A DNA stretch of 64,000 nucleotides, from NCBI RefSeq assembly GCF_014170335.1, contig NZ_LZZS01000037.1, forward strand, positions 1 through 64,000. Reading direction: 5' to 3'. The notes under the pieces were generated by a model. That model had not been told where the DNA came from and searched no databases. It was given only the letters and a program-made list of their open reading frames with translations. The translations under genes were made by a program, and so were the position numbers. Shown in pieces: positions 46,709-54,927 of this stretch. Each line of letters opens with the position of its first letter. Position 1 is the first letter of the stretch. The stretch is from Achromobacter sp. UMC46. GTDB taxonomy: Bacteria > Pseudomonadota > Gammaproteobacteria > Burkholderiales > Burkholderiaceae_B.

Positions 46709-48022
46709 CTATTTCTTGTTCGCTTCCAATTGCAATATTGGAGCGACGCCATTTTCGGTATTCTGCGCTTCTCCGCACAGTTCTTCCAGCGTAGGCGTAT
46801 TTTGCTGGGAAATCACGGCGGAAGCGACTCGCAGTATCTCGGGGTCGTTGCGGACACGGGGTTGGCTGCGGTCCAGCAGGAAATGGTCCACGACGGGCGC
46901 CATCGAGGTGTCGCGCGCGTCGCAGGTCAATACCCAGTTGTCTTCGGGGGTGCGCGTCGCCAGCCCCATGGCGTTCAGCGTTTCCAGCACTTCGTTCAAT
47001 TCATCCTGGTGCAGGCGCAACTGCGACGCCAGCTCGTTGGCGGGCAGGCCGGGCGGGTTTTCGGATTGCACGCGCCGCAACGCGCGCAGGGCGTCCAGGG
47101 CGTCGACGAATTGCGCGCCGGGGTAGCGGTTGATTTCCCAACGGCCCAGCCGGATCAGCGGCGCGCTCGAGGCCAGCGTGGCGCCCAGCAGCACGGCCAG
47201 CCAGGACAGGTAGATCCACAGCAGGAAGATCGGCAGGGTGGCAAACGCGCCGTAGATGACGGTGTAGGTGGGAAACCGGGTCAGGTAGTACGCAAACCCC
47301 GACTTCATGATTTCCAGGACGATGGCTGTCACGCAGCCGCCCACCAGCGCATCGCGCCACAGCACGTCGCGGTTGGGCACCACGACGAACAGGGCGGCAA
47401 AGCCCAGTGCGGTCAGGATGAGGGGAATGAAGGAGATGGCGACGCTGACGATCTCGGGCACCTCCGCCACCAGCCCCAGCGACTCGCGCGCCACGAAAGA
47501 GGTGGCCCAGAGGCTGGCGCCTGCCAGCACCGGCCCCAGCGTGATGATGGCCCAATACACCAGCGCCCGTTGCGGCAAAGGACGCTGCCGCGAGACATGC
47601 CAGATGTCGTTGAAGGCCTGATCGATCGTCATGATCAACAGCAGCGAGGTCACCAGCAGGAACGCGCCGCCGATCGCGGTAAGGCGCGATGCCTGGCGCG
47701 CGAACTGGTTCAGGTATTCCATGATGTTGTCCGAGACGGACGGCGGCATCAGGCTGTTGGTCAGGAAGTCTTCCAGGGCAACGCGGAATTCCTGGAACAC
47801 CGGAAATGCGGTGAACAGGGACAGCACCACGGCCAACATGGGCACGATGGCCAACACCGTAGTGAACGTGAGGCTGGAGGCGACCTGAAGCAGCTTCTCT
47901 TCATTGGCGCGCTGTACGGTGAACCGGAAGACGCGTCCGGCCCTCGCGACCCATGAAGAGCGCGAAGTCGAGGGCTCGGTGGCCGCCGACGTAGCGGCGG
48001 CAGGCTCGGCGGGGCGATTCAT
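46709..48022 (-). CDS. YihY/BrkB family membrane protein
   Basis: A 437-residue UPF0761-type protein. Six spans are expected in residues about 45-310 (for example LTFTTVLAIVPMLAVVLSLF and FATLPIFLLWIYLSWLAVLL), followed by a cytoplasmic C-terminal part of about 120 residues resembling a winged helix. YihY was once called RNase BN by mistake; its function is not settled. The start lies only 17 bp from the divergent DUF2069 gene. Confidence 0.9.
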   Translation of the reverse strand: MNRPAEPAAATSAATEPSTSRSSWVARAGRVFRFTVQRANEEKLLQVASSLTFTTVLAIVPMLAVVLSLFTAFPVFQEFRVALEDFLTNSLMPPSVSDNIMEYLNQFARQASRLTAIGGAFLLVTSLLLIMTIDQAFNDIWHVSRQRPLPQRALVYWAIITLGPVLAGASLWATSFVARESLGLVAEVPEIVSVAISFIPLILTALGFAALFVVVPNRDVLWRDALVGGCVTAIVLEIMKSGFAYYLTRFPTYTVIYGAFATLPIFLLWIYLSWLAVLLGATLASSAPLIRLGRWEINRYPGAQFVDALDALRALRRVQSENPPGLPANELASQLRLHQDELNEVLETLNAMGLATRTPEDNWVLTCDARDTSMAPVVDHFLLDRSQPRVRNDPEILRVASAVISQQNTPTLEELCGEAQNTENGVAPILQLEANKK

Positions 48023-48039
48023 CAGGCGATAATAGCAGC

Positions 48040-48411
48040 ATGAATCCTGAACTCAACCCCCGTTTGCGCCTGCTGGCCTCGGTTTCACTGTTCGCCCTGA
48101 TCGTCCTTTGCGTCACCTGGGAAACCGTGGTGGCGCCGGTGCGGCCGGGGGGTTCCTGGATGCTGCTGAAAGCGCTGCCGCTGGCGTTTCCGCTGCGCGG
48201 CATCCTGCGTGGAAACCTCTATACCTATCAGTGGGCGTCGATGCTGTCGCTGCTGTATCTGATGGAAGGCGCTGTGCGCGCCATGTCCGATCCGGCCCCG
48301 CTCTCCGTGCTGATGGCTTGGGGCGAGATCGTCCTGTCGACCACCTTTTTCCTCAGCGCCATTTTCTATGTGCGCCCCGCCAAGCGGGCCGCCAGGAGCC
48401 AACGCGCATGA
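48040..48411 (+). CDS. DUF2069 family small membrane protein
   Basis: A 123-residue protein with about four spans (LLASVSLFALIVLCVTWETV, LLKALPLAFPLRGILRG, QWASMLSLLYLMEGAVRAMS and LSTTFFLSAIFYV). It fits DUF2069, of unknown function. ATG 48040 lies 17 bp from the start of the divergent YihY gene, so the promoters overlap or lie inside the genes. Its stop overlaps selO as ATGA. Confidence 0.88.
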   Translation: MNPELNPRLRLLASVSLFALIVLCVTWETVVAPVRPGGSWMLLKALPLAFPLRGILRGNLYTYQWASMLSLLYLMEGAVRAMSDPAPLSVLMAWGEIVLSTTFFLSAIFYVRPAKRAARSQRA

Positions 48412-49895
48412 CTGCCCATTCCTTGTCTGAACTGCATGTCGTCAATACGTTCGCGGCGTTGCCCGCCGCGTTCTATACCCGGCTGACCCCACAGGGGCTG
48501 AACCAGCCGCGCCTGCTCCACGCCAACGCCGGCGCAGCCAAGCTGATCGGACTGGATCCCGCAGTGCTGTCCACGCCGGAATTCCTGGCCGTGTTCTCGG
48601 GTTCTGCACCCTTGCCTGGCGGCGATACGCTGGCGGCCGTCTATAGCGGACACCAGTTCGGCGTATGGGCCGGCCAGTTGGGTGACGGGCGCGCCCATTT
48701 GCTAGGCGAAGTCGAAGGGCCCGACGGGGGATGGGAACTGCAATTGAAGGGCGCGGGCATGACCCCGTACTCCCGCATGGGCGACGGCCGGGCCGTGCTG
48801 CGGTCGTCGGTGCGGGAATACCTGGCCAGCGAAGCCATGCACGGGCTGGGCGTTCCGACCACGCGGGCGCTGGCGCTGGTGGTGTCCGACGACCCGGTCA
48901 TGCGGGAAACGGTGGAAACCGCCGCCATCGTGACGCGCATGTCGCCCAGTTTCGTACGCTTCGGCTCGTTCGAGCATTGGTCGTCGCGCCGCCAACCTGA
49001 TTTGCTGAAGACGCTGGCGGACTACGTCATCGACCGCTTCTACCCGGAATGCCGCGAATCAGCCACGGGCGAGCCCTTGAGCGAGACGGCGCCCTACATC
49101 AACCTGCTGCGCGCCGTCACGCGACGCACGGCGCTGCTGATGGCGGACTGGCAGGCCGTGGGTTTCTGCCACGGCGTCATGAATACGGACAATATGTCCA
49201 TTTTGGGCCTGACGCTGGACTACGGTCCGTATGGGTTCATGGACGGATTCCGCTTGGGGCACGTCTGCAATCATTCGGATTCGGAAGGGCGCTATTCCTG
49301 GAACCGGCAGCCGTCGGTGGCGCTATGGAACCTGTATCGTCTGGGCGGCAGCCTGCATGCGCTGGTGCAGGATGCCGAGGGCCTGCGCGCCGTGCTGGAC
49401 GAATTCGAAGCCGTTTTCACCCGGGCCTTCCATGATCGGATGGGCGCCAAACTGGGCTTGGCCGCCTGGCGTCCCGACGATGAGGCGCTGCTGGACGACC
49501 TGTTAAAGCTGATGGATGCCAATCAGGCCGATTTCACCTTGTCCTGGCGGCGTCTGGCCGATGCCGTGCAGGGGCAGCGCAGCGCGTTCGAGGACCTGTT
49601 CATCGACCGCCCTGCGGCAGCCGCCTGGCTGGACCGCCTGCTGGCGCGCCAAGCGCAGGACGGACGCCCCGCGCAGGAGACGGCCCTGGCGATGAACCGG
49701 GTTAATCCCCTCTATGTCTTGCGTAACCATCTGGCCGAAGAGGCGATCCGGGCGGCGAAAACCGGCGATGCCAGTGAAATCGAGACACTGATGAAGCTGC
49801 TGCGGGCGCCTTTCGAGGCCCAGCCGGGGTATGAGCGCTATGCGGGACTGCCTCCGGATTGGGCGGGTAGCCTGGAAGTCAGTTGCTCTTCTTGA
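48408..49895 (+). CDS. selO: Protein adenylyltransferase SelO (YdiU)
   Basis: A pseudokinase-fold enzyme that transfers AMP to proteins. The 495-residue sequence has YSGHQFGVWAGQLGDGRAHL and ELQLKGAGMTPYSRMGDGRA, the nucleotide-binding parts of the family, and HGVMNTDNMSILGLTLDYGP with the Asn/Asp catalytic residues. The frame is open far upstream through DUF2069, but the ATG at 48408 in the ATGA overlap is the natural start. The C-terminal CxxC-type cysteine pair is reduced to SCSS at the end, with a single Cys. Confidence 0.94.
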   Translation: MTAHSLSELHVVNTFAALPAAFYTRLTPQGLNQPRLLHANAGAAKLIGLDPAVLSTPEFLAVFSGSAPLPGGDTLAAVYSGHQFGVWAGQLGDGRAHLLGEVEGPDGGWELQLKGAGMTPYSRMGDGRAVLRSSVREYLASEAMHGLGVPTTRALALVVSDDPVMRETVETAAIVTRMSPSFVRFGSFEHWSSRRQPDLLKTLADYVIDRFYPECRESATGEPLSETAPYINLLRAVTRRTALLMADWQAVGFCHGVMNTDNMSILGLTLDYGPYGFMDGFRLGHVCNHSDSEGRYSWNRQPSVALWNLYRLGGSLHALVQDAEGLRAVLDEFEAVFTRAFHDRMGAKLGLAAWRPDDEALLDDLLKLMDANQADFTLSWRRLADAVQGQRSAFEDLFIDRPAAAAWLDRLLARQAQDGRPAQETALAMNRVNPLYVLRNHLAEEAIRAAKTGDASEIETLMKLLRAPFEAQPGYERYAGLPPDWAGSLEVSCSS

Positions 49896-49938
49896 TGCCG
49901 TCGCGCGTCAATCGCAAGAGAACGCATACCAAAATATT

Positions 49939-49974
49939 GTGATTTACGTGAAAAAGCAGTGAAAGAGAGTGAAA
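49939..49974 (+). promoter_or_regulatory. Tandem GTGAAA direct repeats upstream of the response regulator
   Basis: GTGAAA occurs at 49948, 49959 and 49969, with a variant GTGATT at 49939. The spacings of 9, 11 and 10 bp put the repeats on about one face of the helix, the usual layout of OmpR-family binding sites. Just after, GCAGTGAAA (49956) pairs with TTTCACTGC (49987). The array lies about 140 bp before the OmpR-type gene. Confidence 0.55.
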
Positions 49975-50109
49975 TATCGCGTTTTTTTTCACTGCAATCA
50001 TTCGTTTCCATTGTAAATCTCGTAAGATTGTCGCCTGCGGGACACTCGGGATGGCTTGCCGCATCCTTGGGGCATTTGTCGACAATTTTCAATATAAAGC
50101 ACTCTGAAT

Positions 50110-50829
50110 ATGCCTGGCGCAGATGGTTTGCTATGTATCGGTCTGCTCGAGGATGATGCCGACTTCCGGGAGGAGTTGGCATTAGGCTTGGGCGGCTATG
50201 GTTTTCGGGTGGCGTTTGCTTGTGACAATGCTGCGGCGTTCTATCGCCGCCTGCAGGAGCAGCCGTGCGACATCGTTATCCTTGACGCGCACTTACCGGG
50301 CGAAGACGGTTTTTCCGTCGCGACCCGGTTGCGCGCATTGAGCCCGGTGGGCATCGTCATGTTGACCGGTCGCAGTGCCCTCGAAGACCGCGTGCGCGGA
50401 CTGGAAGGCGGCGCGGATGTCTACATGACCAAGCCCGTGGACCTGCTGGAACTCAGTTCCGTCATCCGCAGCCTGGCCCGCCGCATGCGCCTGGCCAAGG
50501 CCCCGCGTCCCGCGGATGCGGAAACGCGCGCGTCGGCGGACAGTACCTGGTCCCTGCAGGACGGCGGTTGGATACTGGTGGCGCCCGATGGCGCTTCCTT
50601 GCACCTGAGCGCCCAGGAACGGACCTTCCTGATGGCCTTGATGGATGCGGCGGGCAGCGCGGTCAGCCGCCAGGTGCTGGCCGAACTCTTCCTGCCGGAC
50701 AGCCCGGGCGGTTTTGAACTGCGCCGCATTGATGTGCTGGTGAGCCGTCTGCGCGCCAAAGCGCAAAGCGCCGGCCTGAAGCTGCCGGTGCTGTCGGTGC
50801 GCGGCCAAGGCTACGTCTTCGCCGCCTGA
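50110..50829 (+). CDS. OmpR-family response regulator
   Basis: A 239-residue two-component regulator. The receiver has the acidic pair LLEDDAD, the phospho-acceptor Asp59 in VILDAHLPGEDG, the MLTGR threonine and MTKPVD lysine. A winged-helix Trans_Reg_C domain follows (LSAQERTFLMALMDAAGSAV, then RRIDVLVSRLRAKAQSAG, then VRGQGYVF). It faces the kinase gene tail to tail with 26 bp between, so the pair is probably cognate though not co-transcribed. The targets are unknown; GTGAAA repeats upstream suggest autoregulation. Confidence 0.93.
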   Translation: MPGADGLLCIGLLEDDADFREELALGLGGYGFRVAFACDNAAAFYRRLQEQPCDIVILDAHLPGEDGFSVATRLRALSPVGIVMLTGRSALEDRVRGLEGGADVYMTKPVDLLELSSVIRSLARRMRLAKAPRPADAETRASADSTWSLQDGGWILVAPDGASLHLSAQERTFLMALMDAAGSAVSRQVLAELFLPDSPGGFELRRIDVLVSRLRAKAQSAGLKLPVLSVRGQGYVFAA

Positions 50830-50855
50830 CCCGATCGGGATTTTCGCGTGCGCGG

Positions 50856-52430
50856 CTAGCCCGCCGGGGCCTGGGCTTGACCTCGGGCCTCCGGGCCCTG
50901 GGCCGGCAGGGTGACGATGAATCGGGTGCCGACGCCCACCTTGCTTTGCATGGTCAGCGATCCGCCCTGGTTCTGGCAGATGCGGCGCGCCAGATACAAG
51001 CCAATGCCCATGCCTTGGGTCTCGCGATGTGCCGAGCGCCGGAAATGCGGCTCGAAGATCCGCGCCTGTTCCTCTTCCCCGATGCCCGGGCCGCGGTCGA
51101 TGACGGCCAGCCAAGCCATCGGGGTGCCATCGGGACAAGTCTGGCCCGTCTCGATCTTGACGGGTTCATTGGCTGGCGAATACTTGATGGCGTTGTGGAT
51201 CAGGTTGCGCACCACCACGCTGGTCAGCGGCCGGTCGCAATACGCGGGTAGGGCGCCGCTGGCCTGAATCGTCAACGCATGCGCGGTGTCCGGCTGCATC
51301 GCCGTCACGACGTCGCGTGCGATGTCGGCCAGATCGGTCTGTTCGCCGCGCGGAGTCCAGGCCTGTTCGCCCAGGCGATCCTGGTTCAGCAACTGGTCCA
51401 TCAGTTCAGTCATCCGGCCGACCGAGCGGTGTATCCGGTCCAGCCGGTTGCCGACGGCCTCGCCGCTATCCGACAGGATCATATCCAGCGATTGGGCCGC
51501 CGCGCTGACGATGGCCAGCGGCGAGCGCAATTCGTGGGAAATCAGCGCGTTCATCTGGCGCTGCGTGTCCAGGGCGCCTGCCAGCTCGGCCAGCCGCAAC
51601 TCGCCTTGAGCCAGATGTTCGACGTCGGCGGGGTCATGCGCGGGACGACTAGCAACGGTCGGCGGGCGGGCCTGACGGGCAAGCGCCAGGCCGAAGAGGG
51701 TGCCCGCAACCAGCAGCAGGCGCACCAGTTCGATCGGTGTGCCGGCGGTGTCGGCGCCGTTGGCGCGCCAGGCATCGTTGCCCAGCATCCAGGCCGACGC
51801 GGCATACACGCCGGCGAATGCCAGCGCCGTCCCGCGTCCGCTTTTGCGCAAGGCCGCACGCGCGGCGAACCAGAGGGCCAGCGGCACGCTCAATGCGGCG
51901 CACAGCCCGGCGATCACGGCGGGAATCGAGCCGTTTTCGGTTTCATAAACGAAGATCAGCGCCAGTGCCGCAACGGCCGCCAGCGCGACGCTCAGGCCGC
52001 GGCAGGCCGCCGCCAGTTTCGAGGCGTGGGGCAGGTCGGTCAGCAACGGGACGGTCAAGGCCAGCAAGGCCGCGAAAGATCCCGCTTGCAACGCGCCGGG
52101 CGGCAGCATTTCGGGCAGTGATCGGAACAGGCCTTCGATCAGCATGAAGGCGCCGCCGGCGCCGTAGAGGGATTCACGGGTGGCGCCCCAGGCGACGAGG
52201 CATGCCAGGCTGCCTGTGATGGCGACGCCGGCGGTCACGCCAAGCTGCATGTCTTCGTGGGGGGCGCTCAGGCCCCACGCCAGTGCGGCACCCGGCCAAA
52301 GGATGGCGCACGACAGGGCGCATAGCAGGGCGCCCAAGCGCGATAGTGCCGCTTGCAGCCCGGCCTGGGGGCGTCGTGCAGGGTGATGGCGAAAACGCCA
52401 GCGGGTGCGAAGAAACAATCCTTCCGTCAA
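50856..52430 (-). CDS. Membrane-bound sensor histidine kinase
   Basis: A 524-residue kinase. The N-terminal 260 residues hold about seven hydrophobic segments without a clear periplasmic domain, so the signal may be sensed in the membrane. The HisKA domain has the phospho-acceptor in NALISHELRSPLAIV; the HATPase part has VRNLIHNAIKYSP (N box), VIDRGPGIGEEEQARIF (G1) and GMGIGLYLAR (G2). The start is TTG 52430, whose last bases are shared with the stop of the upstream LapD-like gene (TTGA), implying translational coupling. Confidence 0.92.
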   Translation of the reverse strand: MTEGLFLRTRWRFRHHPARRPQAGLQAALSRLGALLCALSCAILWPGAALAWGLSAPHEDMQLGVTAGVAITGSLACLVAWGATRESLYGAGGAFMLIEGLFRSLPEMLPPGALQAGSFAALLALTVPLLTDLPHASKLAAACRGLSVALAAVAALALIFVYETENGSIPAVIAGLCAALSVPLALWFAARAALRKSGRGTALAFAGVYAASAWMLGNDAWRANGADTAGTPIELVRLLLVAGTLFGLALARQARPPTVASRPAHDPADVEHLAQGELRLAELAGALDTQRQMNALISHELRSPLAIVSAAAQSLDMILSDSGEAVGNRLDRIHRSVGRMTELMDQLLNQDRLGEQAWTPRGEQTDLADIARDVVTAMQPDTAHALTIQASGALPAYCDRPLTSVVVRNLIHNAIKYSPANEPVKIETGQTCPDGTPMAWLAVIDRGPGIGEEEQARIFEPHFRRSAHRETQGMGIGLYLARRICQNQGGSLTMQSKVGVGTRFIVTLPAQGPEARGQAQAPAG

Positions 52431-54397
52431 CTAGGAACCCATTGGTGATCCGGCGAGAGGTCGCGCGTATGGGAGAAGTTTACGACAGCCCCGCGTATCG
52501 CGCGGACGCCCAGGCTTTCCAGAATGGCCTGAGTGGCCAGATCGGGGACGTCTTCGGCGTAGACGTCCATGTCCATCGTCGTGGCCGTGGCGACCACGGT
52601 GGCGGCCAGATGCTGGCTGCCGGGGCTGTGCAGCAGACCGGTAATGAAACTGCCGCACAGCTTCAGGTAAGACACCGGATACTCGTGCAGGCGCTCCATC
52701 GCGCCGAACTGCTGCGACAGCCGCGATATGCCCATCCGGGCGCCCGCAGCCGTGACGATGTCGCACAGTTGGCGCACGTCCCCCCCTTGTTCGACCAGGC
52801 CGGCGGCATCGACCTCGATGATCAAACGCCGGGTCAACGCGGGGCGGTCGGCAAGCATCCTGTCCAGTCTGGATAGGAAAGACGTTTTCGCCAGCGAGGC
52901 GAGTGATATGGGGACGGTCAGCGCGCCGGAATGGGTGAACAGCCAGTCCAGGCCCAGACGGACGGCCTGGATGTCGCATTCGGCGGACAGGCCCAACCTG
53001 ACCGCGGGCGGCATGAAGATGGACGCCGGCACCGGATCCCCGCCAGATGTGTCATGCAGCGTCAGGCTGGCTTCGTGGTGCAGCAATGCGCCGGATACGG
53101 CATGCAGGGGCTGGATGGCCAGCGAGAACCGGTGCTGCTCCAGGGCGGTGGCCAGGGCGTCGTGCCAGCTGTATTCACCGATGCGGGTGCTGTCGGCGGC
53201 TTGGCTGGCCGGCGTGATCTGGTCGTCGTCGGCGCTTTCGGCGCACATCAGGGCGTGGTCAAGCCGGGCCAGCGTATCGCTCATGCTGTCGCCGGAGGCG
53301 AAAGCGGTCATGGCCAGGGCCCAGCGGCACCACCCATATTTGTCCATCGGCACGCGCAGCGAACGCAGTTCGCGGCGAACCCGTTCGGCCAGCAGGCTGG
53401 CTTGAGGGGCCGACGTGCGGGGCATCAACAGCGCGAAGTCCGATCCGCTGATGCGCGCGATCTGTGCAGACGGCCCGCCGAATTCCGCGATCAGCTTGCG
53501 CAAGCGGTCGGACGATGAACGCAACCATTGATCGGTGAACGCGCGCGACAAATGCCGATTGATTTCCGCCAGGTCGCGCTGGCGGAACATCAGGATATGG
53601 CCGCCGGCATCCGGGGTCTTGTCAGCCAACGCGAGCCTGAACTGATCGACGAAGTGCTTGCGGTTGGGCAGGCGGGTGACGGTGTCCCGGTAGATCTCGC
53701 TTTGCAGGGATTCGATCTTCGCGTTCTGCTCCTCGACCGTCGCGGCCACCCGGCGCTGCGCGTCGACCAGGGCCTGGTCCACACCCGCCAGTTCACACGA
53801 TCCCGTCAGCGTGCCGCGGTTGCCCGGGTCCAGGGCCCGCACGCGTTCGCAGATGTCGCGCGAGGTCCGGACTTCAATCCACCGAACCAGGTTCAAGGCG
53901 AACAGCGCCCAGAATATCCCCGCCACCAGCACCAGCCCAAAGATCCTCACGCCGCCTTGCCATAGCGTGTCGCGCGCCAACCGCGCGTCCGCCTGCACCG
54001 TGACGGTGCCACGGACGCCGCCGTCGGCCGAGGCGAAGGGCTGCGACACGGCGGGTGCCTGCAAGTTCAGCCAGGCGTTGCGCCAGTCCCCGTCCCGGGT
54101 TGCGGGGTTTTGGCGTGTTTTGTGCTCGGCGACAACGATCCCCCCTTCATCGGTGATACGGACGACCGCATACAGCCCTTGTTCAAACAGTTCGTCCGCC
54201 AAGGCGGCACGGTCCACCGGGCTGGCCGTAGCGTGGGACAGCGCCCAGGCCAGGGCGCTGGCGCCGCCTTCGCTTTGCTGCGTGAGTTGCGCATTCAGAT
54301 AGCGATGGGCGGCAAGCATCCCCAGCGCCTGGGCGCCGAGCAGGATGAAGCCGATCAGAAGGGCTGTGCAAAAAAGTAACCGGCGGAATGTCGACAT
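52427..54397 (-). CDS. LapD-like degenerate GGDEF/EAL membrane receptor (first copy)
   Basis: A 656-residue protein with an N-terminal span (LLFCTALLIGFILLGAQALG), a periplasmic LapD/MoxY-type domain, a second span near residue 150 (IFGLVLVAGIFWALFALNLV), a HAMP-like linker, and GGDEF and EAL domains without catalytic motifs: SGSDF replaces GGDEF, and HEASL with SRLSQQFG replaces EAL and DDFG. It should bind c-di-GMP without making or breaking it. The frame is open to 54523, but ATG 54397 puts the span at the N-terminus. No lapG is adjacent; instead it overlaps the kinase gene by 4 bp. Confidence 0.85.
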   Translation of the reverse strand: MSTFRRLLFCTALLIGFILLGAQALGMLAAHRYLNAQLTQQSEGGASALAWALSHATASPVDRAALADELFEQGLYAVVRITDEGGIVVAEHKTRQNPATRDGDWRNAWLNLQAPAVSQPFASADGGVRGTVTVQADARLARDTLWQGGVRIFGLVLVAGIFWALFALNLVRWIEVRTSRDICERVRALDPGNRGTLTGSCELAGVDQALVDAQRRVAATVEEQNAKIESLQSEIYRDTVTRLPNRKHFVDQFRLALADKTPDAGGHILMFRQRDLAEINRHLSRAFTDQWLRSSSDRLRKLIAEFGGPSAQIARISGSDFALLMPRTSAPQASLLAERVRRELRSLRVPMDKYGWCRWALAMTAFASGDSMSDTLARLDHALMCAESADDDQITPASQAADSTRIGEYSWHDALATALEQHRFSLAIQPLHAVSGALLHHEASLTLHDTSGGDPVPASIFMPPAVRLGLSAECDIQAVRLGLDWLFTHSGALTVPISLASLAKTSFLSRLDRMLADRPALTRRLIIEVDAAGLVEQGGDVRQLCDIVTAAGARMGISRLSQQFGAMERLHEYPVSYLKLCGSFITGLLHSPGSQHLAATVVATATTMDMDVYAEDVPDLATQAILESLGVRAIRGAVVNFSHTRDLSPDHQWVPS

Positions 54398-54927
54398 GTG
54401 TTTGGGGTTCCCTTTTTGGACGGCATGCCTGCTCGCGTGGAGGGTTGGCGGGCGCCCGATGAAAGGGGCCATCGAGCAGCGAACGTGCCCGACGGGAAAA
54501 AACCTGGATAAGAAACGTGACACACGTTACTAGTACCTCAGTGACGCCGCTTACACTGTAATTCGGCATGTCACAGAGCGTACAGAATATTACGAAATTC
54601 GCTACGACATCAGACGACCTGTGCAATTATTTCGATCGTGATAATTGCCTTGATGAGAACTATTGAGACAGGGCGTATTAATTTTTGGGCTTTGGCTGTC
54701 GTAGTAAGGGTAGGGCATGGATCTATGGACCGGCCAGCGAACGCTATCCAGGGACCGACATGATCATCCATGAGCAAGCAGAGAGCCTTAGGATTTCAAG
54801 GAAAAGAGGCGCGTTGCCTCTGAAGTGTGGCGTTTTTTTGCGAAAATAATGCATAATTTAAAAAATGTTACAGCCCTTGGGTTCTTTCTTGGACCGCAAC
54901 GCCAGGGGTTTCTAGATAGGGGGCTCC
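54398..54927. other. AT-rich divergent region with two inverted repeats
   Basis: About 530 bp between the LapD-like gene and the GGDEF-EAL gene. It is AT-richer than its surroundings. AACGTG-ACA-CACGTT lies at 54514-54528 and GCAATTAT-N10-ATAATTGC at 54623-54648; both look like operators. A T-run and CATAATTT near 54850 may be part of the promoter of the plus-strand gene. No gene is seen. Confidence 0.5.
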
